A DNA stretch of 64,000 nucleotides from Prochlorococcus sp. AG-355-N18. GTDB taxonomy: Bacteria; Cyanobacteriota; Cyanobacteriia; PCC-6307; Cyanobiaceae. Positions 40,772-50,896 of the stretch are shown here, piece by piece. The DNA is taken from assembly GCA_003278535.1 (NCBI GenBank), contig QCEG01000007.1, forward strand, positions 1 to 64,000, read 5' to 3'. A program made the position numbers and the translations under genes. Each line of letters opens with the position of its first letter. The stretch's first letter is position 1. Under the pieces are notes generated by a model, which saw nothing but the letters and a program-made list of their open reading frames with translations, made no database searches and was not told where the DNA came from.

Positions 40772-41296
40772 TTAAGCCAAAGAGGGGATTTCACCTTTAA
40801 GCTGAGAAGCCCATGCCTCAAGACGCGAATCGGTCAAATCAGATTCACTATCCTCATCAAGAGGTAATCCACAAAAGCTTTCCCCTATAACACTTTTAGA
40901 TTCATCAAATGTATAAGAAGATTTATCTACGTAACCGACCATTTCAGCGCCTGCTTTTGTGAAGTAGCTATGAAGTTCTTCCATTGCATCACAATAATTT
41001 TCAGTATAGGTAGAAGAATCTCCTAAACCAAAAATTGCTACTTTTTTTCCTGATAAATTTAGTTTGCCTATATCTTCTAATATTGAATCCCACGAAGTTC
41101 CAGATCTCTCCTCGTCCGCTCCAGTATTCCAAGTTGGCAGGCCACAAATAATACCTTCAAGATTTTCAAATTCTGAAAGATCATCAACATCTGATACATC
41201 TTTTGGTGATTCTGCTGAAGGAATAAAGTTGTGAAGACGATCTGCGACATCTTCAGTTTTTCCAGTTGTAGTTGCGTAATAAATTCCTACTGTCAT
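40772..41296 (-). CDS. isiB: Flavodoxin
   Basis: MTVGIYYATTTGKTEDVADRLHNFI; IFGLGDSSTYTENYCDA. Confidence 0.95.
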   Translation of the reverse strand: MTVGIYYATTTGKTEDVADRLHNFIPSAESPKDVSDVDDLSEFENLEGIICGLPTWNTGADEERSGTSWDSILEDIGKLNLSGKKVAIFGLGDSSTYTENYCDAMEELHSYFTKAGAEMVGYVDKSSYTFDESKSVIGESFCGLPLDEDSESDLTDSRLEAWASQLKGEIPSLA

Positions 41297-41435
41297 AAAT
41301 TTAAATTGTTTTCTTTAAAATAATAGAAACAAACAAACGAAAAATTTCTCCAAAAAAGACTTTTTCAAGTTAAATTTTATACTAATAAAGGTAAGAAAAA
41401 GCTTTTAAAAATAATCTACTCAAAAATCTTTAAGC

Positions 41436-42173
41436 ATGAATAGTAAAACTTCTGATAACAATCTAAATAAAATCATTGATGAATACAAATTTAATGGGCA
41501 GAAAAAGTTCAAATTAATTATTTTATTTGGTTTATTAGGAGATTTTGATAGCTTTGAATATGCAATAAATTTGAAAAATTACATCAATAAGAATCAAGAT
41601 AAAAATTTAGATATTTTTGCAATTGCTATTGGGAACCAAAGTGGGAAAGATAAATTCTGTAAATTTACTGGCTTTAACAAAGAAAATTTAATAGTAGTTT
41701 CTGATAATCAAATCCATAATAATCTAAAAGCCTCAAGAGGATTAGATATTGGTTTAGGCGGTTGGATCAATATGCTTTTGATGTTATCAGGGATAAATTC
41801 CTTTAAAACTATTAAAGAAGTTATTAGAGGTTATACTGGCGACCGAAAAGCAAAGCAAATTTATTCAGAAGTTGACAAAATTGATGTATTAAAATTTTTA
41901 AAATTTTCAGGTAATTCTTTTAAAAAGGTTTTCGGGGATGGTTATTTAAGACCATTTGAATTGGCAACATTTAGACTAAATAATATGAATGAAATAATTC
42001 AAAATTGGAGTGATTATATTCTTAATGAAGAATACCTTCCTCAAAGAGGGGCTTCTTTTCTTTTGAATAATAACAATCAAATTATTTATAAATTTTTTTC
42101 AAACGATGTGCTTGGATATTCATCAAATATGAGGGATCCATTAGGATTTTTGACTAACTTAATTAAAGAATAG
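41436..42173 (+). CDS. AhpC/TSA-related protein
   Basis: Thioredoxin-like fold; RPFELATFRLNNM and GYSSNMRDPLGFL pattern. Confidence 0.6.
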   Translation: MNSKTSDNNLNKIIDEYKFNGQKKFKLIILFGLLGDFDSFEYAINLKNYINKNQDKNLDIFAIAIGNQSGKDKFCKFTGFNKENLIVVSDNQIHNNLKASRGLDIGLGGWINMLLMLSGINSFKTIKEVIRGYTGDRKAKQIYSEVDKIDVLKFLKFSGNSFKKVFGDGYLRPFELATFRLNNMNEIIQNWSDYILNEEYLPQRGASFLLNNNNQIIYKFFSNDVLGYSSNMRDPLGFLTNLIKE

Positions 42174-42189
42174 TTTTTAAAATATTTTT

Positions 42190-42447
42190 ATGAATGTAGA
42201 TATATTTGGATATTTTGCAGCGATTTTAACAACAGCAGCATTTCTACCTCAATTGATAAAAACTTTAAAAACAAAAAAGGCAGATGATGTTTCTTTGACA
42301 ACATTAATAATGTTTATTATCGGTGTTTTGTCTTGGATTATTTACGGTTATAAAATTTCGTCTACACCAATATTGATAGCAAATTTGATCACCCTGATCT
42401 TAAATTTATTGATATTAATCTCTAAAATATATTTTTCAAAAAACTAA
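42190..42447 (+). CDS. SemiSWEET / PQ-loop small transporter
   Basis: FGYFAAILTTAAFLPQLIKTLKTKKADDVSLTTLIMF. Confidence 0.85.
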   Translation: MNVDIFGYFAAILTTAAFLPQLIKTLKTKKADDVSLTTLIMFIIGVLSWIIYGYKISSTPILIANLITLILNLLILISKIYFSKN

Positions 42448-42531
42448 ATTGAGTAAATTTTTTTTTAAAAGTTATACCCTTTATATTTAATAATTAAATC
42501 TTGATTAAAATAGAACAAAAATTTACTGATC

Positions 42532-42756
42532 TTGAAAACTTCAAAATGCTGGGTTTGGTTTAAAGGAAGCCTTAACGATGGTGGTTATTGGAAAGAGGGG
42601 TTTACTTGTACTTTTGATGAGAAACCAGGAGTTTTAATAGAAAGTCCTGCTTACGTAACTTGTCGGGTCCCTTCATGGAGAGTTTTGACTAAAGAACCAG
42701 AAAATTTATATAAATCTCCTTTAATTCCTGAAAAAGCAATTTGGAAAATAATTTAA
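42532..42756 (+). CDS. Conserved hypothetical protein
   Basis: 74-aa ORF, coding-like. Confidence 0.6.
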   Translation: MKTSKCWVWFKGSLNDGGYWKEGFTCTFDEKPGVLIESPAYVTCRVPSWRVLTKEPENLYKSPLIPEKAIWKII

Positions 42757-42961
42757 TTTCTAAATGAATTAGAAAAAACTTTTTTACTGCACTATGGCGA
42801 GTTAATATTGCTTTAATAAATATTTAATTAATACCATCTACTCTCTTTTTATTAATATTATCCCTTTTTTATTCTTAGGTTTTCTTCTAGGAAAAAAGAA
42901 TCCAAAGATTTCAAAATATATAGCAAGACCTCTTATAAGATTTGGCATTCCATTAAGTGTA

Positions 42962-43756
42962 ATGGGTCTCTTATTAAAGGAAGGCATAGATATAAATCTA
43001 ATTAAAAGTGCATTTTTAGCATTCTCTGTAATTGGAATTTTAATAACTTTTATAAATATAATCCCAATATTTAAGAAGAGGCTTCCAAATTACACATTGC
43101 AGCTAGCAGGCCTAATAGGTAACACATCATTTCTTGGAATACCAATTGCGCTAGCTCTTCTACCTTCAACAACTATAAATTTCACTATTGGATTTGATTT
43201 AGGAACAACACTTTTCGCTTGGATATTTGGACCTTTTTTTCTTCAAGAAAAGGCTAAAAGCAATAACATCCCAAACATCAAAGGACTATTAAATGCATTG
43301 ATAAATAGTCCTGCTTCTAGAGGGATTATTGGAGTACTTCTTGCATATCTTTTTCAAATAGATGGAATTTTGGGCAATTATCTTTGGATTCCTGCAAGAA
43401 TAGTGATTGCTTTGGCAATAATAATTGTGGGAACAAGACTTGGAATAATCACAAATCAAAATGAGAGGATTTTGGATCTAAATGAGGAAATTAAATTTTC
43501 AATTATATTAAAATTATTTATTCTTCCCTGTATTATTTTTTTAATATGCAAATTCTTAGATTTTAACTACTATCAATCATCTGCAGTAATTCTTCAGGCA
43601 GCAACCCCAACGGCAATATCCACAATATTAATGGCAGAGGCTTATGTTGTGAAACAAAAAATAGCTTCAAAAATTCTTTTTACTACAACCTTAATTTCAA
43701 TAATTACAATTCCTCTATTAAAAATGTTTATGAATTTATTTAGTCAAAAAACTTAA
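42962..43756 (+). CDS. Auxin efflux carrier (AEC) family transporter; annotated start is probably internal
   Basis: In-frame upstream coding NIIPFLFLGFLLGKKNPKISKYIARPLIRFGIPLSV continues the family N-terminus. Confidence 0.75.
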   Translation: MGLLLKEGIDINLIKSAFLAFSVIGILITFINIIPIFKKRLPNYTLQLAGLIGNTSFLGIPIALALLPSTTINFTIGFDLGTTLFAWIFGPFFLQEKAKSNNIPNIKGLLNALINSPASRGIIGVLLAYLFQIDGILGNYLWIPARIVIALAIIIVGTRLGIITNQNERILDLNEEIKFSIILKLFILPCIIFLICKFLDFNYYQSSAVILQAATPTAISTILMAEAYVVKQKIASKILFTTTLISIITIPLLKMFMNLFSQKT

Positions 43757-43837
43757 ATGAAAGCTTTTTTTAGCATGATTAATGAATATTGTAAAGATTA
43801 TATCCTGATAACTAAATAATGTCTTAAGATTTAGGTT

Positions 43838-44089
43838 ATGAAGTCAGCAAACCCTGAAAATGAATATATCCCTTTAGATCTAAGGATTTCTGTGAGGAGG
43901 GATACTCTAAGGCTTATCTCAGAGATGGCTCAAGATATGGGAATAAGCATTAATGAAGTTTTTAGTTTTTTAGCCGAAGATTCTGTAATCGATCTAGAAT
44001 TGATGGAAGATTTAAATAAAATTGATATCCCTAGCAAGTGCAGCATTGATGATTTAAAAAATGCTCTTCTTAAAAAAAGACTTTTTTAA
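43838..44089 (+). CDS. Hypothetical protein, possible ribbon-helix-helix
   Basis: LRISVRRDTLRLISEMAQDMGISINEVFSF pattern. Confidence 0.55.
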   Translation: MKSANPENEYIPLDLRISVRRDTLRLISEMAQDMGISINEVFSFLAEDSVIDLELMEDLNKIDIPSKCSIDDLKNALLKKRLF

Positions 44090-45891
44090 AATTTTTCAAC
44101 TTTTCTATTTTCCCAGTCAGATTTGTAACCACTTTTAACTAAAAATCTCGAATACTCATTTAAATCACTTTTTTGAATTCGCCATAAATTATAAATTCCA
44201 AATTTGCCCAATTTTTGATGATTAATATTTGACCATTGTTGTCTTCGAGTAGAGTATTCATCTATCACGACCAAAAGAGATTTATATTCATAATCAGGTT
44301 GATCCTCAAAATTCTCTCTCCTATCTGTATTTAGCCTTTCTGACAGATTAATTAATCCCTCTTCAGTGTTTGGTTCATAAAAAACTATTTGTCTAGAATA
44401 ATAATGTAATGAAGGTTTTCTTATCCCGATCATTGCTAAAGTTTCCCTTCCCTCGCGAATATCTAAAATTAATTTTGAGATATTCCTTAAAGGTAATTGC
44501 CTTGAAGTATCTGCTAATTTTCTAATTGGAGACATCAAATAAGATTGTCCAATTAAAAGTAAAATTTGGAGATAAAGAAGGATATTCCTTGATTTTAGAG
44601 AAAATAAGATTATTGCAAAAAGGGTAAATGAAAGGAAGAACAATTTAGCTTTGAAAATAATCCCAAAGCTTTTAAGTTGGGATGCAAGATTAGGCATTTC
44701 GGGATCGTTTATTAAACTTAACCAATTATTTGAGAAAAAGAATGCCATTGAAACGCCAAACAAAATTAAGATATTAAAAAACCAAAAATATAAATAACTT
44801 TTACTTGAATTTTTTAAGCTTATAAAGCTATTACTTATTAAGATCGCCGCTGCTGGAATTGCTGGCAACCAATAGCTTGGTAGTTTCGTAGCAGAAATGC
44901 TAAAGAAAATTAAAACTGATATTAACCAACATAGAGAATAGGTATAAAGGCTCTCAGTGATATTGCAACTTTGTTTTGAATTTTTAAAGAAATCCCTACA
45001 AGATTTGAATATCCCGTGAAACAAAAAAGGCGTGAATGGTAATGAAGCTAATATCATTATGTAAATAAAAAACCAGAATGGTTCGGCATGATTATTTACA
45101 ACTGAGGTATATCTTTGAAAATTATGGTACCCAAAAAAATTATCCCAAAAAGGCTTTCCCTCTTTTATGAGTTCTAGTATGTACCACGGAACACTTATAA
45201 GTATTGTTACTAAAAAACCTTTCTTGGGGTTTATCTTACAGAGCAACGTTTTCCAATTCTTCTGACTAAACAAGAAAGATGTAATAGTCAATAATGCCAG
45301 AACAAATGCAACAGGTCCTTTAGTTAAAATTGCAAAACCTAAGAATACCCATGATGAAAAACATTGGTCATTATTTTCACTTGCCATTCTTCTCCAAAAC
45401 AAAAGGAGACTAATCCCCAAGGTTCCAGTAAAAAGGGCATCACTCACCGCAGTTCTACTCCAGATAATTATTAGTGGAGACAACGCAAAGCCTAATGATG
45501 CAACTATTGGAGTAAGGAATTGCCTATCACCCTTCTGTGGCCAACAAAACAAAGTATCGCCAATCATCAACATTAAAAATAAGGATCCCAAAGCTGAAGG
45601 GAGCCTTGCGGAGAGAGTCCCGAAACTATCCCAAATCTCGTTTTTCGGTAATGAGTAAAAAAAACCCATTAGCCAATATATCAGTGGAGGCTTATCAAAA
45701 CGGAATATTCCATTTACTTTTGGAGTTAACCAATCACCAGATTCACTCATTGCTCTTGCTGCAGCGGCAAATAAAGGAGGAGTTTCGTCTACCAATCCTG
45801 TAGTACCTAAACCTAAGATGAATATAATGATCCCGCAAACTAAAACTATCAATAAGGTTATAAGCCTTTTTTTTGAGTTAAGAAGAATCAT
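44086..45891 (-). CDS. ArnT/PMT-like glycosyltransferase family 39 membrane protein
   Basis: GLVDETPPLFAAAARAM, FRFDKPPLIYWLMG; many TM segments. Confidence 0.88.
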   Translation of the reverse strand: MILLNSKKRLITLLIVLVCGIIIFILGLGTTGLVDETPPLFAAAARAMSESGDWLTPKVNGIFRFDKPPLIYWLMGFFYSLPKNEIWDSFGTLSARLPSALGSLFLMLMIGDTLFCWPQKGDRQFLTPIVASLGFALSPLIIIWSRTAVSDALFTGTLGISLLLFWRRMASENNDQCFSSWVFLGFAILTKGPVAFVLALLTITSFLFSQKNWKTLLCKINPKKGFLVTILISVPWYILELIKEGKPFWDNFFGYHNFQRYTSVVNNHAEPFWFFIYIMILASLPFTPFLFHGIFKSCRDFFKNSKQSCNITESLYTYSLCWLISVLIFFSISATKLPSYWLPAIPAAAILISNSFISLKNSSKSYLYFWFFNILILFGVSMAFFFSNNWLSLINDPEMPNLASQLKSFGIIFKAKLFFLSFTLFAIILFSLKSRNILLYLQILLLIGQSYLMSPIRKLADTSRQLPLRNISKLILDIREGRETLAMIGIRKPSLHYYSRQIVFYEPNTEEGLINLSERLNTDRRENFEDQPDYEYKSLLVVIDEYSTRRQQWSNINHQKLGKFGIYNLWRIQKSDLNEYSRFLVKSGYKSDWENRKVEKF

Positions 45892-45897
45892 TTAATA

Positions 45898-46974
45898 TTA
45901 TTTATATTCATGCATTACCTTATTAAGCCAGTTCACAACCTTGTTAGCAAATATATCTGCGGAGGCATTTTTTTCTACCCATTCTCTACATTTCTGACGC
46001 TTTATTTTTTCAATAATCTCCACATAAGAAAGCATATTTTTTTTGTCATCAGGATCAGCAAGATAACCTGTTTGGCCATGCTGAATAATTTCACTAGGAC
46101 CTCCCCTTTTATAGGCTACAACAGGCACCCCACAGGCTAAAGCTTCAACAATAACGTTCCCATATGCCTCATTCCATTTCGGTGTATTTAGCAAACCTCT
46201 GCATTTACCAAGTTCTTTTTGTAATTCATCGGTTGATAAAAACCCCATCCAATCTATAGCTCCTTGAGGGAATGATTTTTCTATCTTTAAGGCATACGTC
46301 TCATCTTCTATAAATCCCCAAACTTTTAATTTTTCGCCAAGTTGATTTGCTACATAAACTGCATCCTCCAAACCTTTTTCAGGAGCCACTCTTCCAACCC
46401 ATGCCAAGGGTCCCTTAACTGAATCTTGAAAAATATAATTATCTAAATTAAACCCATTCCCAATAATTATTGGTTTTTTTATGAATGGATAATCATTAGC
46501 TTGCATTTTCGAATGAAAAGCAAAATTATTTGGATATCTTGCATATACCTTAGAGATTAAATTACTAATTACTAAACTTTCAGAACCCATACTAATAATA
46601 TGCGCAATGGGTATCTCTAAATTTAGAGTCATCCAGATAGGCAACCAATCATAAGACATGTTCAACAACACATCTGAATGTTTAGCGATATTCAATCCCT
46701 TTTCAAGCATTCCTGCTAAAAGAGAATTGTCTGGGATACTCACGGGAGAATTATAATTTTGATGCTGCCAACTAACTTGATCTTCCCCTTCAACTAAATG
46801 TAATTTTGCTTTTAAATTCCTTTCTTGTAACTTAGAATTTTTTGGAGCTACCACCTCTACAGAATGACCTAAAGAAATTAAACCTGAAACTAAAGAATTT
46901 AAAGTTAATTCAACTCCACCACCCTTACCACTCCCTAAGAACCCTATTGGAGTACTAATCAAAACTATTCGCAT
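45898..46974 (-). CDS. Glycosyltransferase family 4/group 1
   Basis: GKGGGVELTLNSLVSGLISLGH; NEAYGNVIVEALACGVPVVAYKRGGPSEI. Confidence 0.92.
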   Translation of the reverse strand: MRIVLISTPIGFLGSGKGGGVELTLNSLVSGLISLGHSVEVVAPKNSKLQERNLKAKLHLVEGEDQVSWQHQNYNSPVSIPDNSLLAGMLEKGLNIAKHSDVLLNMSYDWLPIWMTLNLEIPIAHIISMGSESLVISNLISKVYARYPNNFAFHSKMQANDYPFIKKPIIIGNGFNLDNYIFQDSVKGPLAWVGRVAPEKGLEDAVYVANQLGEKLKVWGFIEDETYALKIEKSFPQGAIDWMGFLSTDELQKELGKCRGLLNTPKWNEAYGNVIVEALACGVPVVAYKRGGPSEIIQHGQTGYLADPDDKKNMLSYVEIIEKIKRQKCREWVEKNASADIFANKVVNWLNKVMHEYK

Positions 46975-47003
46975 TATTAGACTTTATTACAAAAAGAAAC
47001 TAA

Positions 47004-47945
47004 TTAAATAGTAGTGTCAGAAAATTTATTTTCCCATAAACTCTTTCGCTGGCTAACAAAAAATACTGAGATAAGAACAAACACCACTCCTATCCACTGC
47101 ACAATAGTGAGCCTTTCATCTAACCAAACACCTCCACTGAGGAGGGCAAATACAGGTGTTAAAAATGCAAGAGTGCTAAATCCAGTTATTTCTTTATTAT
47201 TAGCAAAGTAGAAAAACAATCCATACGCTATTGCTCCTCCAAAAATACTTGAAAATGACATAAGTCCCCAATCAAATATTGACCAATCTGGAATTATTGT
47301 GAAATTTGATTTTAAGCAGTGTTTAATAATTAAGGGCACACTCCCTAAAACCATATGCCATCCTGTAACTGCCACTGGATCACTTTTTGTACAAGTGAAT
47401 CTAATTAAAATTGTTCCTAATGCCATAGTGAGAGAAGCTGCAAGCATCCAAAGTTCCCCAAAGTTAAAAGCAACATCATTTATAGACTTATCAGACATTA
47501 ACCACCAATTCCCTAAAAATTCTTGTGGAACTCCTAAAAATACTATTCCTCCCAAGCCAAAAAGTAGTCCTAACCATCCTATTGGATTAATTAAATTCCC
47601 AAAAATTGCCCTCGCTAAAATAGCTACCAAAAGCGGTTGAGAATCAATTAAGACAGAACCTAAACCTGCTCCAGTTTTTTCAATACCATAAGTTAAAAAC
47701 AACTGAAAAAAAGTGGCATCTACAATCGTAAAAACCAAAAACCACTTCAAATCGCACTTATAAATTTTTAAATCTCTTTTGAACAAATATGTTGTTATTA
47801 GAACAAGAATCCCTGCAGGAAGTAATCTTAAAGAAGCTACAAACTCTGGACCAGCACTTGATACTAAAGGAGTCATGGCCGCCATTGAAGTACCCCAAAG
47901 TGCAAAAGGGAGTATCATTAAAAACCAATTTAGGATTGAATTCAT
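47004..47945 (-). CDS. EamA/DMT family transporter
   Basis: Repeated TM EamA pattern WGTSMAAMTPLV...SQPLLVAILA. Confidence 0.88.
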   Translation of the reverse strand: MNSILNWFLMILPFALWGTSMAAMTPLVSSAGPEFVASLRLLPAGILVLITTYLFKRDLKIYKCDLKWFLVFTIVDATFFQLFLTYGIEKTGAGLGSVLIDSQPLLVAILARAIFGNLINPIGWLGLLFGLGGIVFLGVPQEFLGNWWLMSDKSINDVAFNFGELWMLAASLTMALGTILIRFTCTKSDPVAVTGWHMVLGSVPLIIKHCLKSNFTIIPDWSIFDWGLMSFSSIFGGAIAYGLFFYFANNKEITGFSTLAFLTPVFALLSGGVWLDERLTIVQWIGVVFVLISVFFVSQRKSLWENKFSDTTI

Positions 47946-47997
47946 TAGGTCTGCTGATAGTCTTTTTAAAGTAGTTTTATGAATTTACCTTAAAAGA

Positions 47998-48807
47998 ATG
48001 ATTTGGCCTTTTAGACGAAAGTCAAAAAAAAGATTAGCTCGTTTAGTAATTGATGAGCCTATTACAAGTTCAACAAGAGTTTCGGTCCTTAAAGCTCTTA
48101 AACAAATTGAGGATAGAGAATTTCCTGCTTTAATCGTGAGAATTGATTCTCCAGGGGGTACGGTTGGGGATAGCCAAGAAATATACTCTGCTATTAAAAG
48201 ACTAAAAGATAAAGGATGTAAAGTCATTGCTAGTTTCGGAAACATCTCTGCATCAGGAGGTGTTTACATTGGTGTTGCATCTGATAAAATAGTTGCCAAT
48301 CCAGGCACAATTACAGGATCTATTGGAGTAATTATAAGAGGAAATAATTTATCTGAATTATTAGATAAAATCGGCATTAAATTTGAGACTGTGAAAAGCG
48401 GTGTCTTTAAAGACATACTTTCTCCAGATAAACCTCTAAGTGAGGAAGGTAGAGGTCTACTCCAAGGGCTTATAGATGAAAGTTACAAACAATTTACTGA
48501 AGCTGTTGCTGAAGGAAGGAATTTACCTGTTGAAGAAGTTAGAAAATTTGCTGATGGAAGAATTTTCACTGGAACACAAGCACTCGAACTTGGTCTTGTT
48601 GACAAGGTTGGAGATGAATTTGTTGCAAGGGAACTAGCTGCAGAAATGGTTAATATTGATCCTAAAATTCAGCCTTTGACATTTGGGAAGAAGAAGAAAA
48701 AAATACTTGGACTAATTCCTGGAAGTAGAATGATTGAGAAAATTATCAATAATATCTTTTTTGAGATTGACTCATCTAATAAAGTACTTTGGTTATACAA
48801 GCCTTAA
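47998..48807 (+). CDS. sppA: Signal peptide peptidase SppA
   Basis: LIVRIDSPGGTVGDSQEIYSAIKRLK, SASGGVYIGVASDKIVANPGTITGSIG. Confidence 0.94.
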   Translation: MIWPFRRKSKKRLARLVIDEPITSSTRVSVLKALKQIEDREFPALIVRIDSPGGTVGDSQEIYSAIKRLKDKGCKVIASFGNISASGGVYIGVASDKIVANPGTITGSIGVIIRGNNLSELLDKIGIKFETVKSGVFKDILSPDKPLSEEGRGLLQGLIDESYKQFTEAVAEGRNLPVEEVRKFADGRIFTGTQALELGLVDKVGDEFVARELAAEMVNIDPKIQPLTFGKKKKKILGLIPGSRMIEKIINNIFFEIDSSNKVLWLYKP

Positions 48808-48828
48808 ATCAACATATTTTATGAAAAA

Positions 48829-49200
48829 ATGAAAGATAATTATAAAATTACATTTATTCGTGGAGCTACAACAGCATCTGGGAATTCTGTTAGCGAAATA
48901 GAAGTAGCTGTAGTGGAATTAATTGATGAATTAATTTCACGAAACAATCTAATTAAGACGAACATATTAGCCATTACATTCACAGCGACAAAAGATTTAA
49001 ATGCATGTTTCCCAGCTTCAATTGCAAGGAAATTTAATGGACTTGATTCAGTAGCCTTTATAGACTGCCAACAGATGTGCGTATCTAATGATGTTGATTT
49101 TTGTATAAGAATAATGGCTCAAGTTTTATTGCCACCAAATTATGCAATAAAGCATCCTTATTTGAGAGGCGCTGCAAAATTAAGGATAGATAGATGTTAA
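48829..49200 (+). CDS. aroH: Chorismate mutase, AroH type
   Basis: IRGATTASGNSVSEIEVAVVELI; FTATKDLNACFPA. Confidence 0.92.
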   Translation: MKDNYKITFIRGATTASGNSVSEIEVAVVELIDELISRNNLIKTNILAITFTATKDLNACFPASIARKFNGLDSVAFIDCQQMCVSNDVDFCIRIMAQVLLPPNYAIKHPYLRGAAKLRIDRC

Positions 49201-49268
49201 CCTTAGTGAAAATAATTTCCGCTTAAAATTTAATAGAACGAACCAACTTTTAAAATTCCATTCCCTCA

Positions 49269-49847
49269 ATGTTTAAAATCACAAAGAAACTTACTTTAAA
49301 CTTTAAAGTTTTAAGATTTTTTATTATCCCCACAATTTTAGTTTCAACTCCTTTTTTTAATAAAATCCAAGATGCTAAAGCGGGGTTGGAATTTCAGTGG
49401 GGGCAAGACTCTAATTTTAGACAATTAAAGTGGTTTCAAAAACAAGATAAAAGGAAATTTAGAAATACAATTTATTTTTTCTTGAGGCCATCTGATAGAA
49501 GAACTGATCTCTTAAAAATTAATCTAGCAATCCCTAAAACCTTCAAATCCACTCTAAATAATGAAAAAATTAGTTTTTGTAAAGTAAAAATAGGTGGCTT
49601 TGAGGGTAGAACTAAATGTTTAGAAGACATTCCAGCTGATTTCGAAATCAAAACTGATGAATCAGGCTTGCGATCACTAGATATTTACCCCTACAGCCCA
49701 ATTCCCTCTAACAAAGATAGTTATGCAATTGTCTTTAAAATCTTTAATCCCAAAAAATCAGGTTTATATCAATTTCATTCATTTGGGCAACCTGAAGGGA
49801 AATCTTTTTCAAGTTATTTAGGAAGCTGGACTATAGTGATCGATTAA
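49269..49847 (+). CDS. DUF2808 family exported protein
   Basis: Signal-peptide-like N-terminus; FYLRPSDRR.DLLKINLAIPKTF pattern. Confidence 0.75.
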   Translation: MFKITKKLTLNFKVLRFFIIPTILVSTPFFNKIQDAKAGLEFQWGQDSNFRQLKWFQKQDKRKFRNTIYFFLRPSDRRTDLLKINLAIPKTFKSTLNNEKISFCKVKIGGFEGRTKCLEDIPADFEIKTDESGLRSLDIYPYSPIPSNKDSYAIVFKIFNPKKSGLYQFHSFGQPEGKSFSSYLGSWTIVID

Positions 49848-49877
49848 ATGATAAATTAAATAAGGACTATTAAACAA

Positions 49878-50015
49878 ATGACTAAAAGAACTTTTGGCGG
49901 AACATCAAGAAAAAGAAAGCGTGTATCTGGTTTTAGAGTAAGAATGCGTTCTCACACAGGTAGAAGAGTTATTAAAAGCAGAAGACAAAAAGGTAGAGAG
50001 AGAATAGCTGTATAA
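49878..50015 (+). CDS. rpmH: Ribosomal protein L34
   Basis: Hand translation: [45 protein letters not shown]. Confidence 0.97.
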
Positions 50016-50027
50016 ATTCTAAATTAA

Positions 50028-50414
50028 ATGGCTTTACCCAAGGATATGCGTTTAAAAGGTCACAGGACCTTTAATTATATTCACAAAAATTCCATAACAT
50101 ATCATGGGAAATTAATGACATTTAAAGTTGCAAAATCTAATCCAGCAATACTCTTAAACCATAAAATCACTAATATCTCAAACAATTTTAGGGTTGCAAT
50201 TGCTATCAGCAAAAAAGTTTCAAAAAAAGCTGTAGAAAGAAATAAATTAAGAAGAATCCTACAAGAGTGGTTATTAAAAAACATTCAAAAAATTAATAAC
50301 CACAAACCTTATTGGTTACTTGTTAACCTTAAATTTGGGGATTTCTGCAATGATAAAAGTAGACTTTTGGAGGAATTTCAAATCTTAATGTTCAAATCTC
50401 ATCTAATCAAATGA
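50028..50414 (+). CDS. rnpA: Ribonuclease P protein component
   Basis: RVAIAISKKVSKKAVERNKLRRILQEW; follows rpmH. Confidence 0.95.
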   Translation: MALPKDMRLKGHRTFNYIHKNSITYHGKLMTFKVAKSNPAILLNHKITNISNNFRVAIAISKKVSKKAVERNKLRRILQEWLLKNIQKINNHKPYWLLVNLKFGDFCNDKSRLLEEFQILMFKSHLIK

Positions 50415-50824
50415 TTAACATGAATGAAGAAACCTTTTATGAAGGTGGACCTGCTAAAAGTGATTTAATAATAAATCTACCAGCGGGAATAACTATACTT
50501 GGTTTGCCATTTACCTTTGCCGCATTAGTTAGAGCACTGTGGTTGAGATATAAAATTACAAACAAAAGGATTACAATTGATGGCGGCTGGTTTGGTAAAA
50601 ACAAAACACAAGTCTCATTAAGTAACATTGAAGAAATCAGATCTATTCCAAGGGGATTCGGTTCATATGGTGACATGGTCCTTATCCTTAACGATGGATC
50701 AAAGGTTGAAATGAAATCATTACCTTTATTCAGAGAGAAGCAAAAATTTATTGAAGAAAATATAAATAAAAGATCACAAATACCAAATCTCAACGAGGTA
50801 GAAGGATTTGCAACTAAATCCTAA
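50411..50824 (+). CDS. PH-domain (YdbS-like) membrane protein
   Basis: RYKITNKRITIDGGWFGKNKTQVSLSNIEEIRSIPRG; rnpA-yidC context. Confidence 0.8.
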   Translation: MINMNEETFYEGGPAKSDLIINLPAGITILGLPFTFAALVRALWLRYKITNKRITIDGGWFGKNKTQVSLSNIEEIRSIPRGFGSYGDMVLILNDGSKVEMKSLPLFREKQKFIEENINKRSQIPNLNEVEGFATKS

Positions 50825-50896
50825 AAAAATTAATTACAAAAATCTTTTTTTCCTGTAAAATAAAATGTCTAGTAAAATTACACTCTCTTTAATATC

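Noticed and set aside
47014-47982. Plus-strand ORFs opposite the DMT transporter gene
   Set aside because: Fully contained antisense to a well-supported CDS; composition consistent with shadow ORFs, as for most small antisense ORFs in the track.
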